From Eublepharis macularius (lineage: Eukaryota > Chordata > Lepidosauria > Squamata > Eublepharidae): a DNA stretch of 64,000 nucleotides. The position numbers and the translations under genes are program-made. This document shows, in pieces, positions 1 through 13,100 of the stretch; the first letter of the stretch is position 1; each line of letters starts with the position of its first letter. The notes below the pieces were generated by a model. That model saw only the letters and a list, made by a program, of their open reading frames with translations, made no database searches and had not been told where the DNA came from. The DNA is taken from NCBI RefSeq assembly GCF_028583425.1, contig NC_072791.1, positions 32,433,368 to 32,497,367 of the forward strand. The letters are read 5' to 3'.

Positions 1-35
1 TGCTTTGAGTGCAGCTTTTACTTCACTTTCTAAGA

Positions 36-279
36 TTTGGTGTAGTGGTTAAGAGTGAGGGACTCTAATTTGGAGAGCCGGGTTTGATTCTCCACTCCTC
101 CACTTGAAGCCAGCTGGGTGACCCTGGGCTAGTCACAGCTCTCTTGAGCTCTTTCAGCCCCACCCACCTCACAGGGTGTTTGTGGTGGGGATAATAACAT
201 ACTTTGTAAACCGCTCTGAGTGGGCATTAAGTTGTCCTGAAGGGTGGTATATAAATCTAATGTTGTTGTTATTGTTATC
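36..279 (+). repeat. Sauria-type tRNA-derived SINE
   Basis: It has a tRNA-like head (tttggtgtagtggttaagag ... gggtttgattctccac), a central agccagctgggtgacc block, and a 3' end ggtggtatataaat with a (gtt)n tail. The family is characteristic of squamates and is thought to be moved by a Bov-B-type LINE. Confidence 0.85.
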
Positions 280-939
280 ATCAGAATTATCTTTATTTCT
301 GGTTCTTCAGCAAAAGATCCTTCATCGATGGTATCTGTCATCCTTCCATCTCTTCTGTACAGTTCTTCTTTTTCCAATAGTTTTTTGAAATAACAGTATA
401 TGGTGACATTCCCTGTCTGAAATTACAAAAGTTAAGCAAAGTTCACTTTTGTTGTTCTAGAAGATATCCTGTGCTTTCAAATCCCTGATCAGTTAACTTG
501 CCTTTTTAAAAAATGGATCTTGTTTTGAAGTGCCTCCCTTTTGTAACACTCATCCTTCATTTCTGTCATGCCTAAAATTGACCTGATGCTGGAATCAATC
601 CCATTGGTCCTCAAGCAATTTGGACCCATTTTATTCTTGCCAGAAGAAATTCAACAGACGGAATTGCAGTGATAAAACTTCTCTTGCAGAATTTCTTCCT
701 CTGGGTCCTAAAGATCATGCAGCTATATAACTTGTTCTAGAAAGTATTATTCCTACGTACACAAACACAGAAAATTAAAGTTACACAGGAAAACAGGGGA
801 CGCCGCGGTGTGGAAGGCCGGAGAGGCCCTCCCATACAGCGCAGACAGAAACGCAGCACTTGCCACATTCCCTGCTGCTTTCCGTTTCGGGGGTAAAAGG
901 GAGAGGGAGGATGAGATGGAGAAGTCTAACGAAAACCGG
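280..939. other. upstream flank, no gene seen
   Basis: AT-rich sequence between a SINE and the ATXN3 promoter. No splice-supported exon or recognised repeat is seen. Confidence 0.5.
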
Positions 940-1144
940 AGGTGAGGGTTGTACGAAGCGCTTAGAATTTTATCTCTAGGCGCGTCTTCGGACGTCACAG
1001 AAAGAGGCGGGGGAACGAAGCGCCACCTGACAAAGCGGTAGCCACGGTGATTGGTTGCGGCGGGTCATGAAGCGGAGAAGGCTTTGATTGGCTGAGTTGC
1101 GGTCATGTGGCGCGGAGGCTGCGGGCAGTGGGAGACAAATAAAC
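940..1144 (+). promoter_or_regulatory. ATXN3: ATXN3 promoter and 5'UTR, CpG-rich
   Basis: CpG density rises sharply from about 940 and stays high to about 1400, across exon 1. Two inverted CCAAT boxes (gattgg, near 1049 and 1086) lie 37 bp apart, a typical NF-Y arrangement. A CRE-like gacgtcac sits at 991-998. No TATA box is seen, as expected of a housekeeping promoter. The exact start of transcription cannot be read from sequence alone. Confidence 0.7.
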
Positions 1145-1168
1145 ATGGAGGCCATCTTCCACGAGAGG
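1145..1168 (+). CDS. ATXN3: ATXN3 coding exon 1
   Basis: Encodes MEAIFHER, matching the human start MESIFHEK. The ATG lies in CpG-rich sequence and the donor is gtgagc. It ends in phase 0, and the ATG position is fixed by homology. Confidence 0.95.
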
Positions 1169-4100
1169 GTGAGCGAGTGTCTCGGAGGCTGCCGGTGTAG
1201 CGAGGTGGAGCTGGGCACAGGCAAGCCGTCCAAGCACTGTCTCGCCTGCTTGAGAGTCGAAGGAGGCGGGAGAGACGGATGCAAGGATGGGAGGAGAAGG
1301 AAGCTGGGCGGTCCACTCCCTTCGGGCTCCTCTGTCAGCTTAGGCGTAGCGCTTAGAAGGCCGTCTCGGGAGTGGCGGGGGCTGGGTAGTTAAATAGGAA
1401 GTCCTGTTTCCACACGACACGGAATTGCGCAGTTTGCTGCTGCTCGATGTGGAAGTAGCTACTGGGACTCGATCAAATTTGGCTCTTGGCCTCGGTTGCT
1501 AAGTAGTAAGCCTCCATGTACAGAGGCAGTATACCTACAAATACCCGGTGTTGTGGGAAAACAGGAATCGAGGGCGGTTGCCTTCACGTCTTGTTTGTGG
1601 GCTTCCTGGAAGCACTTGGCTGGCCACTGTTGGAGACAGGAGATTGGATTAAATGGTCATCTGGTTCATGAGGTGGTTCTTATGGATCTAATTTTTCTTC
1701 TAAACCTATATTCCTACAATGAGGCTATCGAAGGAGTTAGATATTGTTTGAGGATAGTAAAGCGTTAACTTATAGGAAAAAGAGGTTATGTGCAGATGTG
1801 ACTTATGACAATAACATTTTTCTTTGTGGTAGTATGCTCATGATAATTTAATTTAGCCTAGTTATTTCTTCCAGAACTCTTTTTAAAGTATGCACATGTT
1901 GAAATCTGGCTGGTGCAAGGAATTCTTCCTCCCTGCCGCCCCCCCCCCGCATTCTTCTAGTGTATAATTGGGGGCCTTCTAGCTACAAATAGGTAGTGAA
2001 GTAGAAATGAAGAGGGGTGAACAAGGATGTGCAGTTTTGTTGTAGGGAGCCTAAGATGGGTGTATCCTTGAGATTCCAAATATTTCACATCTTGTAGATA
2101 CCCCATCTCCTCTGAAATATATGGATCTTTGCCCGTATTAATCTTCATGTTTATATGCCAACCATTAAATTGTTTTTCCTTCCCCATTAATGGAATTGGC
2201 TCATTTAATGTTCTTACCAAAACTAACATACTCTGTGCATCCTTTGATATCAAAACTGGATATAACACAGCTGTCTTTGCTGTTTGGCTCACAAGTGTAT
2301 TTTCCCTGTGTGTGTGTGTGAAAGACCTCTGTATAAAGTAACTCTGTGTTCATCCCTGAGGTGCTAGCACCACATTCTTAAATACCTGCTATTTAAAATT
2401 TGTTCACTCTGTCCTATTTATCAAGTTTGCATCTTGGCCTTGATCCATGAAACTTAGGTAACAGACTTTTAGGGCTTTTCTGCATTTTTTAAGTCAGTTC
2501 TGGCCCCATACTGCTTTGATTTATCCCCTGATTTCTGCATGCATTTTTGTACCTTTACTTTTTGCTTGTTTGTTTTCTGGTCTTTTGAGACCACTTTTAC
2601 CCCAATCTTTTTCTGGAAGCTAATTTTGAGTTGCCCTTTTTCCTCTTTCTCATTGTCTCACTTACCTCTAACCCACTTTTCAATGAATTGTCAATGTTGA
2701 ACCACTCCTCTTCCTTCTCCATTCCTGGTTTCCTTTTCTATGTTTTTTTTAAAAATACAGTGCTTCAGGAACACTGCATACAAACATATCTGTGTAAGGC
2801 AACATGGCGATCAGTGAAGGAAATTGTTTTATGTCAAATAAAAGTCACTACTGGAGCTGATCTATTATACTGCAGTTTTGCTCCTCAAAACCACCCTAGG
2901 AGATAGTTTGGCTGAGAGAGACTGGGACAGAGTCACCCAGTGTGTGTGAGCGGGTGAATTGGGATTTGAATCCAGCTTACCCTCTTACTTTCTGCTTACA
3001 GATCTAATTGTAGGCATGGTAATAAAGCTAAGCTGATTGGAAACTAGAGAGTGCATGAAGGACCTGGGTCTGCTTCTCTGAGCTCTTGTGGAGGGAGGAC
3101 ATGGCACAAAATAAGATGCATTTCTAGGCTCTTGAGAGTTTAGTAAGTAGCTTTAATGATTGCAACTTTGGTTTCTGTTGAGAAGAAAAGTCTGTTTTAC
3201 AAAAGTATAAACATATTTTTCTTTACTGTACATTTCAAACTATATTACGGTTTCCAAAGTAAGAAAACACAGGGCCAAAGAAGCTTTGAATCTGGACTGC
3301 ATGTGATTGCATAGTGATTGCATAGAACATAGTTATATGCTGCATGTGATTGCATAGTGCATGTGATTGCATAGTGATTGCATAGAACATAGTTATATGC
3401 TGCAATTAGGCATCTTCCTATGCACATGCTTTCTGCTAAGACATTGTGCACTCCCTATTCCTACCAGTACCTGAGACTTGGAAAATATACCCACAACTGC
3501 AAGGCACAAAAGTAACATAGCATCTATTGTGGTTGGATGTACAGCAGTCCTCCATAGACTGTATGGAAATGTTTTGCCATGGATGGCTAGAAAATGCTCT
3601 ACTATTTCATACTGAACTTACCCTAGGGGTACTTAACTACCCCTAGGTAGTACTTAGTACTACCCCTAGGCAGTACTTTGGTACTTAACTACCAAAGGAG
3701 TCACTCCAGCCTACAAGGGATTCCCTTATGGCCTCTAACACGCCTACAAATAAAGAGATCCTTATCTCCTTCTCCAATCTTTATTTTGCACTTTGACTGC
3801 TTCTCCCTTTTGTTTGTGTGGTGCCTTCTGCAAATGGGAACGAATAGCAGAGGCACAGGTGGGGATATCTCTTAGTGTCAGTGGTCCTGATCACACTTAG
3901 TGTGTGGGGGGAGGTGTTATGGATCTGTTTCCTTGTGTTTTGGAGTGATTGGTAACAGGACAGAATAAAGAAACAGTTTTGCTAAAGCCTTAGTTGCTGC
4001 TTCCACTGAGTAGGAGTGTGTGTGTTTAAAATGTGTTGCTTGTGGGAGAAACCAGGTACTTCCATGTTATATATACTGTGGCAAGAATGTCATTAATATG

Positions 4101-7100
4101 CCTGTTGGTGGGAAATTTAACTAACAGGACATGGAATAATGCTCAAAATACAAACTATGTTGTCCAAGAGCATGCAGATAAATAGTATCTTTCTAACATT
4201 AAGCAGTCTCTACTGCTACTGAGTAGGAGAATGACTGAAAGACTCCTGAAAGGAAAAAAAGGTCTTCCTGTCTGGTTTATCTGCATCTGGAGCAGTGGTA
4301 AATGTTTTTCAAACTAATGAGGACTACTAAATTAAGAAAATATTAGTAGTAGAAAATTGCAGGGAAATGCTCCCTGCCATCCTCCACCTCAGAAGAAAGA
4401 ACAGTGTGGTATGTGATACGTGCTCATGCTTTCCCCTGACTTTGCTATAGTGTTGCTGTCATATTTGTGTAATACTCATTGATGTGCATCTTTTCTCTTT
4501 GTATTTTATTTTGTTTTTTATAGTCCGCCTTTCTAACTGAGTCTCAAGTTGGATTGCACAGTGTGAGTCTGTACACTCCATATCAAAGACATTTCAGTGA
4601 ACATGTAATGGGTGTGTGTGCGTGTATGCAAACTTGCAAATATTTAAAAACCAGCAGAAATCTAATACAGCTGAAGAACTGTTGAAACAGAGTATAAGCA
4701 ATTCTATGACTGACTTATTAAACAACATAAGAACTATCCAGTAGGGTCATTCTTACAGCAATAGTAGTGAAATCTGTGGTCCCTCAATATTTACAGCAAT
4801 AGTAGTAAAGTCTGTATTCCCTCCCCATCCCTTTACTGATGGCTGTCTTGAGACCTCTTACATACAGTACAGCCCTCCTATCTGAGTAAAAAGCCCTCTT
4901 CAATAATTCAGTTTTGTATCATTTGCGGAAGGCCAGGAGAATGGGAGTTAACCTCCTGAGGTAGACTATTCCACAGAAAGTGCCTGTGTATGAGCAGCTG
5001 TTGATTTTGCTTATGTGCAAGGTAGCACCTGCAAAAGGCCCTGTTCAGGTGAGCCATGATGGAATATGGGGAGAGGTAGTCCTGTAGATGGAGTAAGGCC
5101 GTGGAGAGCTTTGTAGGTAATAGTTGATACCTTGAATTGAGCTTGGTAACTGATATGTAGTCAATGGAGTTACTGTAGAATTGGAGGCTGTAGAATGGGA
5201 GTAATATTCATGGTTTTCTTAGCTCCTGATAATAGCCGAGCTACAGCATTCTGCACCAAGAGGAGTCTTCGAGTTAACTTAGAGGGGAGACCCATGTATA
5301 GTGCATTACAGTAGTCAAGCCTCAATGTTTCTGTGGCATGAATCTAGATAGCTAGATCAGCCATGTTGACGTAGGGGGTCATCTTCCAGGCTAGACTGAG
5401 TTTGTGGAAAGCATTTTTTTGCCACTGCCTTAATTTGCTTTTCTAATGCTGGATCCAGTATAACCCCATGGCTCTTAATGGGGTTATACTGAGAGCCAGT
5501 TTGGTGTAATGGTTAAGAGTACATGACTCTAATCTGGAGAACCGGGTTTGATTCCCCACTTCTCCACTTGAAGCCAGCTGGGTGACCTTGGGTCAGTCAC
5601 AGCTCCTCGGAGCTCTCTCAGCCCCACCCACCTCACAGGATGTTTTGTTGTGGGGATGATGATGGCATAGTTTGTAAACTGCTCTGAGTGGGTGTTAAGT
5701 TGTCCTGAAGGGTGGTATATAAATCGAATGTTCTTATTATTATTATTGAGTCTGCAAGGGTCAGATGAAATCCATCAAGAGTGGGGGAATATGATGTCCT
5801 TCAAGATCTCTGCCTTCCCAACCAGCATCACTTCTGTCTTGTTTAATATATGCATCAGTATTACACCTGGCCTCATTTGCTAAGAATGACCCAGAAGTAT
5901 TGATAGTTCAGGATGCAGCTGAAGAGAGTGATTTGGAAAGATTTGCCAGAACCATTGAGTCATATGTATTTCACAGCCCTGAGAGATGTTGGAACGTAAA
6001 ATATTTTAACTCAGAAAAATTGAGATCTTGAAGATATCAGGGAGTGTTTGAAGTATGTCTATTTCACTTTCAGAAAATTTTCTCAAGGTTGGGCAATAAC
6101 ACAGAAGCAATATATTTGAAAGGAGTAAAAGTATTTCTTCTGGTTTACAGATTTGGTCTTTGAGCAATCAGATGGTGACCGCTAACCTCCGTTTTGTTTT
6201 TTGTTTGAATTTCTGTTCATCAGCAAGAAGGCTCTCTGTGTGCCCAGCACTGTCTGAATAATTTGCTACAAGGGGAATATTTCAGTCCTGTGGAGTTGTC
6301 GTCTATTGCACAGCAACTAGATGAAGAAGAGAGGATGAGGATGGCTGAGGGAGGACTCTCTAGTGAAGAATATAGGACATTTTTACAGGTAACAAAAGCT
6401 GTTCTGGTGGCTGGACAGAATTCTTGAAATGTACGCATTTACTGTGAGTGCCTTATAATTAGAAAAGCTCCATTTCAAAGTAAGGGGATTTATTAAGAAA
6501 TATCTTTTCTCTAGATCTTGTACATTCTAAATACAAGTTGCCATGTAAAAGGTTGATGGCCTGGGAACAGAGAACTGGGTTTTTAAAGGGGGGCGGATTT
6601 TCTGTCTCACTCACTAGAAACTGGTGTTTGCAACGAGATTTTGGGCAGCACAGTGGAGGAAGCAGGGACACGGAAACTGTTTTCCCTTGAATTGGTCATT
6701 GTTGGTTGTGGCAGCACCCTTGGGAGGTTTGCCCTAGGTGTCAACGGACAACACCTACTTTATATGCTGACCACTCCCCCTCTTAGGGGCTAGTGAATGC
6801 TGTCACCTTGATGTCTCTCATTGTAATCCATTCTAATCCCACACTTGCAGCATGCTCACATGTTGTAGGAGGAACAGGAAGGAACTGCTCAGCTATGCAT
6901 CAAGAGCTTTGTGCAAGCAGTGATTGCCTCACTCAGTTCGTTTTTGCAAGCAGATTTGGCTGAAGAGGCATGATATTCCTTAAACAAATACAGCAAAGTC
7001 TTTATGTATTGTTCCATTACATCTGTCTGCATAACTGGACAGTTTTTTTATCCCATCACCTTTCATTGACAGTTCAACTAATTTGTACATACAGGGTGTC

Positions 7101-10100
7101 ATTTGAAAGCCCAACAGACTATACTTGTTGGCCTATTTTAACAACCATTGCTTATTTACCTTCAAATTTAAATCCAGTTTCCTTAGGTATGTTTGGCCCT
7201 TAGTTTAACTGATTTGGATGAACTGCCAAAAGGAAGGAATTGGTTCACAATAAAGAAGGACAGAATGCACTAGTCTGAGGCCTTTAAAACAAAAAGCAAT
7301 CGTTCTGTTCTTAAAATGCAAAATACTGCAGCTATTACACTTTTTCCAAATGTCAGCCTCTTTTTAAAAAAAACCTTAGAAACCAGTGCTTTCACAGTGT
7401 CTGGAAATCTTGCATCTCTATTAAAGTCTCATCCTCTGAGAAATGCATTCTTCAGCATTTAGACATGGGGGCTGCGACACACATTACCATGCTATATTGA
7501 TTATTAATATTCCTGAGACATTAGGGTTGTTTTCTTGTTCAAGGAACATGCCAGTTTTTCTGGTGACAGTATTAATGACTGTCCTTGGAAGGAAGGGTGT
7601 TTCCTCCATCAGCAGTCCGTATGTATAATTCATAATTAAAATTTCTTCAGCTAACAGGATAGTTGATGGCAATTATTACTTCCTCTGAAGTGGAGGAAGG
7701 AGGAACTTTGAGGCCTTGTGTGATCACTCTTTGCTGTCCGACCGGACACAGAAGAGGCTCCACTGGAGGTGCAGGATCAGCTGGATGGGATTTGTCTTGT
7801 GGAGTGCCGCAAGAGTTCTGTTCTCTTGCCTATACTCTTTTTATATCTAGATCTAGATATCCACTAAATGAGTGTCCAGAGCATTGGGGTTGGGTGCCAT
7901 CAATATACAGATGACACCCAGCTCTATATATCATTGTCCAAGCCTCCAGATGTGTCCATCTTGGTTCTGAACGAGTGCCGAGGTTGTAGTTAGGTGGCCA
8001 AGGCAGAACAGGTTGAAGCTGACTCTAGATAAGACAGAGGTAATGCTCGTCAGGAAGGCTGATATTCTAGAGAGATTAAATCCACTTGTACTAGATGGAG
8101 TGAAGTTGGCTTTTTCAGGGCAGGTTGAGGGTTCTCATGGGCCCTGGCCTGCTCTTTGAAAAGCAGGTTGGCATGTTGGCCAGGAGTGCCTTCTATCAGC
8201 TGCATCTGTTTTGCCAACTCCCTTGTTACCTAGTCTCAGCCAAACTGGCCATAATGATCCATGCTGTTTTCATCTTTTAGTTGGATTACTGCACTGCACT
8301 CTATGTGGGGCTGCCCTTGAAAACAACCCAGAAACTACAGCTGGTCCACAATGTGGCAGCCTGACTATTGTCAGGGGCTAGCTGCTGGGAACATGTGTTG
8401 TTTTATTTTGATTTTAACTGTAAATGTTTTTGATGTATTATTGTAAGCCTCCTTTAAACACAAAGAAAGGCAGGGTAAAAGTATTTTAATAAACAATTGT
8501 TGTGGCTTAATGAAAGAAAACAATCCAAGGAACAACCCGAAACAGTTCAATGAAGGGAGGGAGCATGGCTCAATGGCAGATCATCTGCTTTGCATAAAAG
8601 ACTCACTCACAGCCAGCCAGCCAGCCAGCCAAAACCACACCGGAGCCCCTGTCTCCTCTTCCCAGAGGCTTCACCAGACAGACAGCTCCCTTTATTCACA
8701 GTCCCTCACCCAGCTACTGCCAAGGGCTACTGGGGAAAGGGCGCTCAGTGCTTACTTCCTCTCTATGCTGCCCCCATTGGTTAATTAGGCCCATGAATTA
8801 ATCAGGTCATGACTGGAATGCTTGATGTGTATGTACTTGTTTTCCTCTCCAGCCAGCCAGGGTTAAAACAGAAAAAGAATAACTTTCATTTAGTGTAAGA
8901 TGTATAACTCAGGAGTGAATTAGTTTGGTGTTAAGCAGTACTCCTTTAACCCCACACTCTTATTAATAGTGGATGGTTACAATATAAATCAACGGGTGTC
9001 AACAGCCAGCTCCAAAACCTTCTCCTCTTCTCCCTAACTGTTTTAACGGATCTTGCAACTGCCACTAATCCCATCCTTCCACCAGTTTGCGTTGGCTGTT
9101 CCCTGGGAGAGGTGGAGCGGGAACTAGTTCTTTCATTCAAAGTGTGTGTTGGTGTAGGTAAAATACATGCAACATTCTATTTCTGATTTTTTCATAAGCA
9201 TTTCTAGTAATATGGATAATCAGCTGTTTTTCTTTTCATCCTGTGTTGAACAGCAGCCTTCTGGCAATATGGATGACAGTGGTTTCTTCTCTATTCAAGT
9301 AAGTATTTTCCCAGAATTCTCAAGTCCGTTGAAAAATTCATTGCAAAGTATAAAATTAAATGTAAATGTATAATATATAGCCAACTATGTGGCTTTGGTC
9401 CACAGTTTTAAGCACCTCCACCGTTTGTAGAGAGGTTTCAGTGAAATTGGAAGGCTTAAGTTACACCGAAACTTACACTACATTGGACTAGGATTCGTAT
9501 ATATCTCTGCTCCAAAGTGGCCAAAACAATAAGGCATTGAAAGTTTCCTTTATTTTACAATTTAATATGGTATTGTGTAACTCCATTTTGTTTGGAGTGA
9601 TACTGAGGAAATTTACATTAAGTTTTGCCCTTGGTGAATAGGCCAGGAAGGCTTAAGTCCTTGAATTTAAATCTTGATTATTTTTTGGTATGCTACCATC
9701 AGAAAATTATCATTTTTAGCAAAAGCTCCACATTTTATATGGCAGATGGATTGGTTGTATGTCCACTGGTACTACATTGAAGTTTTCTCACAGAAAACAC
9801 GCAGACTACAGACACCATGTGTATCTGTGCTTAGGAAATCAGATATTATATTACATTGCATTGCTATTGTAAATTGGCCTGTGCTTCTGCAATACTAAGC
9901 ATATATGTATAATAAGTAAATAACTTCTTTATTTGGTTCCTAGATACACATACAGATGCATCTGTAGATGGTCCACCTTTCATGTAGAGCTGCCCTATAT
10001 TTGTAAATGGATATATAGTGCAATTCTATGCAGTGTTAACTCTCTTCTAAGCCTACTGACTTCTGCTTAAGAATGCTCTGAGAGAAATCCTTAGAACGGG

Positions 10101-13100
10101 CAAACTTGAGCATGCATTGCATAGTTCCACTTTCTTGTAAATTGCTTTGTGCTCATGCTACAGCGTGTCTGCCCGAGATGAAGCAGAATTGCCTCTTTAA
10201 GCAACGTGCTGAAAAATTTGGGACTAACCACGTCTTTCAGACTAGAAATGTTCTATCCCACGAAATTGTCTAAAAATGGTGCAGAAATTAGTTAGGAACT
10301 TAGAATTCTTGCCAAGTTTCAATACTTACTCTGTACAGCACACCTTCCCAGCAAGTATCTCCTCCCTTGATTAGCACTTGACTCTCTAGAGGCACATTTG
10401 AGAAAAGATGACTCTCACAGTCTTGTGCTAAGAGCTTTTGTGTTCATAGATGAATGAATCTGGCAGATAGCCCCTCGTTACCTTATTAGCAGGCAGTCCC
10501 AGAATTGAGCTTAAGGTTGATGTTTTGAAGGGAAACTGAAGGTGATCATTGTACAGCTGCTAATAACATCAGCTCAGGAGTTACATGTGCCTTACGAAAA
10601 AATTGTGTATTTGTTATCCGCCTTTAAATGTGTTTCTTTATGTGGTCTGCTGAATGTAGATTCATGAAGGTTGACTTTTTTGATTTTCTGACCCCCTCCA
10701 TTGGTTTCCTCTTAATGAAATTTGCTATTTTTGTCTAGTCACAGCTTTGTGAAGACAATATATTTGTTCTGTTTTCTTTTTAAATAGTGGCTAAAATGGT
10801 TGCATTGCTTAAATTTATAACTGACTGGTTTGTCTCATGAAAAGTGCTGTTTTTTGACAGGTTATAAGCAATGCCTTGAAAGTTTGGGGTTTAGAACTAA
10901 TCCTCTTCAACAGCCCAGAGTATCAGAGGCTCGGGATCGATCCTATGTAAGACTTTCTTTTTAGCTCCCTGATTCCATTATGCAAAACAAAATAACGCGA
11001 GAGAGAGAGAAACAGAGAGAAAAGACCCTATCATTTTTTGTCAGAGTATCTTTTTAAAATTTATTATCTCAAGTTCTGGTTTATTCCTTCAGCCTTTTCT
11101 TCATATTATTGAGGCCTTACATGTCCATTTGTCCTTTGAGCCTTCATGATATCTCAGTATCTGTGGCATCACAGAATGCTGATTTTGAATGGTATGTGGC
11201 ATCATATCTGCTTTATGACATCACTGTTTGTGTCTGTACTTATAAAACACCTCTAGCAATAAAGATATTACCAGTGAGTGCTATTGGAATACTCTGAACT
11301 ATCACAGTAGATTAAATGATCAAATAATCCATATTTAATCATAGTTGTATTTACTGAAATGGCTTTTAAAATACAAAAAAATGGTGACAGTAGTGATAGC
11401 AAAAAAAAAATCCTTTCCAAATGAATTCTAGGATTTAATTCTATGCATCATTTTTTTTCTTCTTTCAGAAATGAAAGATCTTTTATTTGTAACTATAAGG
11501 AACACTGGTTTACAGTTCGAAAGTTAGGAAAACAGGTGACATTGTCTTTTTTCCCCCCCTTGTTTAAAAGTTGACCAAGCTTGGGAATGAGGAGCACATT
11601 GCCTTTGGGACCAGTTGTTGTTAGGTGCTGGCTTGGATCCTTTCAAATTTCCACTGGTAGAGGGATTTCTATCAGTCGAGCATGACTTCTCTCCCTTCTG
11701 CTGCAACCTACAATGCCCTCCCAAATGTTATTCCTAGAGGAAGGGATCCCCGGGAACAGTAGTTGGGCGCAGGAGAAGGGAATCAGCAAAAATTGCTCCC
11801 CTCTCATCAGTGAGATCCAACCCCACCTATGTGAAAGTCTGGGACTTTAGCTTCAGAGCACTGATAGCTGCTCACCAGCAGATCTGAACATCAATACACC
11901 TGGAGATGTCAGTATGTCATTTGGGGCCAGTTTCTAAAATACAACTCCAAGGGTTGTCCAGTTTGGACAATTTAGAAATGTGCTCCACATCTCCTCAGTG
12001 AGGGATGGATTTGAGGAGGGAATTGGTTGGACCTTTTGGGCTCCTGTGTTAATTTGGGCAATGAAATTTTAACGTCAGAATTAATTTCTGTTTATGGATT
12101 GTGTTGTATCATGGGGTTTAAAAATCTTACATCTTTAAGATTAAAAGCAAATATGAACGCAGGTATTTTGCAATCCATGTTTTCTTCTGCTTTTTACATT
12201 ATAAATCAACACATCATTGTATCATGTAGGATACTAAACATAGTACTGGCCCCTTCATAAATCATTATCTCTTCTTCATGCATTCCTCTAAGTGCAGTCA
12301 GATGGGGCTTTCATTGGGGCTGCATCTTTTACCAGTGCAATCCTGTGCAGAGTTACCAGGGCTTAAACCCATTAGTAGGCTGGTGTATGCATAAGATTGT
12401 ATTGCCAATCTCTTCACAGTATGGTAACTGATTCTAGTCAACACAGTGAGGACCTTAACCAAAGAAGTGATGAATATACGCTGAAGAAAACTGTCTGGGA
12501 TATTTGCTTGATATTTCTGCTGCAGCAGTTGTGTTTTCAAAGTAGTTTGCGTTTCTGGCAACAGAAACTACATTATCAGACATTCCTGGCCACGTTTCAG
12601 TTCTGTCTCATGTACACACAGTATTTCTTTTGGACCCCCCTCCTCCCCCCTGCCCCAAATAATACAGCTTCCACCACAATTCATCAGTGGTCACTGGAAA
12701 TGATTAAAGAAACCTTTAGTTTTGATTAGCTACTTGCAAGCAAGGGACTGTTTCAGTAACATTAAATTATTCAGATCTATTAAGTTGAACACTGTACAGG
12801 TCTTCTTTTTGGGATGCTGTTCTAGACATATTAGAGGGGACAGTCAGCAAATAGTGCTCAGTTCCTTTGCTTGAATTCAGGCTAAAGTTTCCACGACGAG
12901 CAGTATTCTTTCCCTTCGGTGGCAGCCCAAAATGCCCACTGAAATCTGGGTAGCAGGATTTGAGGTTATGGGAGGGATGAATCATGCTTTATGGAAACAC
13001 TATTCTGGATTCAAGCCATTAATCTGTGTTTGAAAGAAATGTGTGCCGCACATAGCAGTTGCTCAGACAATAGTTAGGTGTCTTTCTGAGTACAAATCCG

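Larger units (their letters stand above)
1169..6223. other. ATXN3: ATXN3 intron 1
   Basis: The first 230 bp are CpG-rich. The listed SINEs, the 60-bp duplication and an L2-clade LINE fill about a third. 3404-4504 and 5891-6223 show nothing I recognise apart from a cctaggg-rich patch at 3612-3690. Confidence 0.7.
6389..9253. other. ATXN3: ATXN3 intron 2
   Basis: It holds a decayed L2-clade LINE (7690-8490) and a SINE head. 6389-7690 and 8640-9253 have no recognised feature. Confidence 0.65.

Noticed and set aside
753-1393. overlapping frames around the ATXN3 promoter on both strands
   Set aside because: Low-stop CpG-rich sequence; only the eight codons of exon 1 have homology.
3299-3403. CRISPR-like repeat
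   Set aside because: Only two long units with no spacers, in a vertebrate intron.
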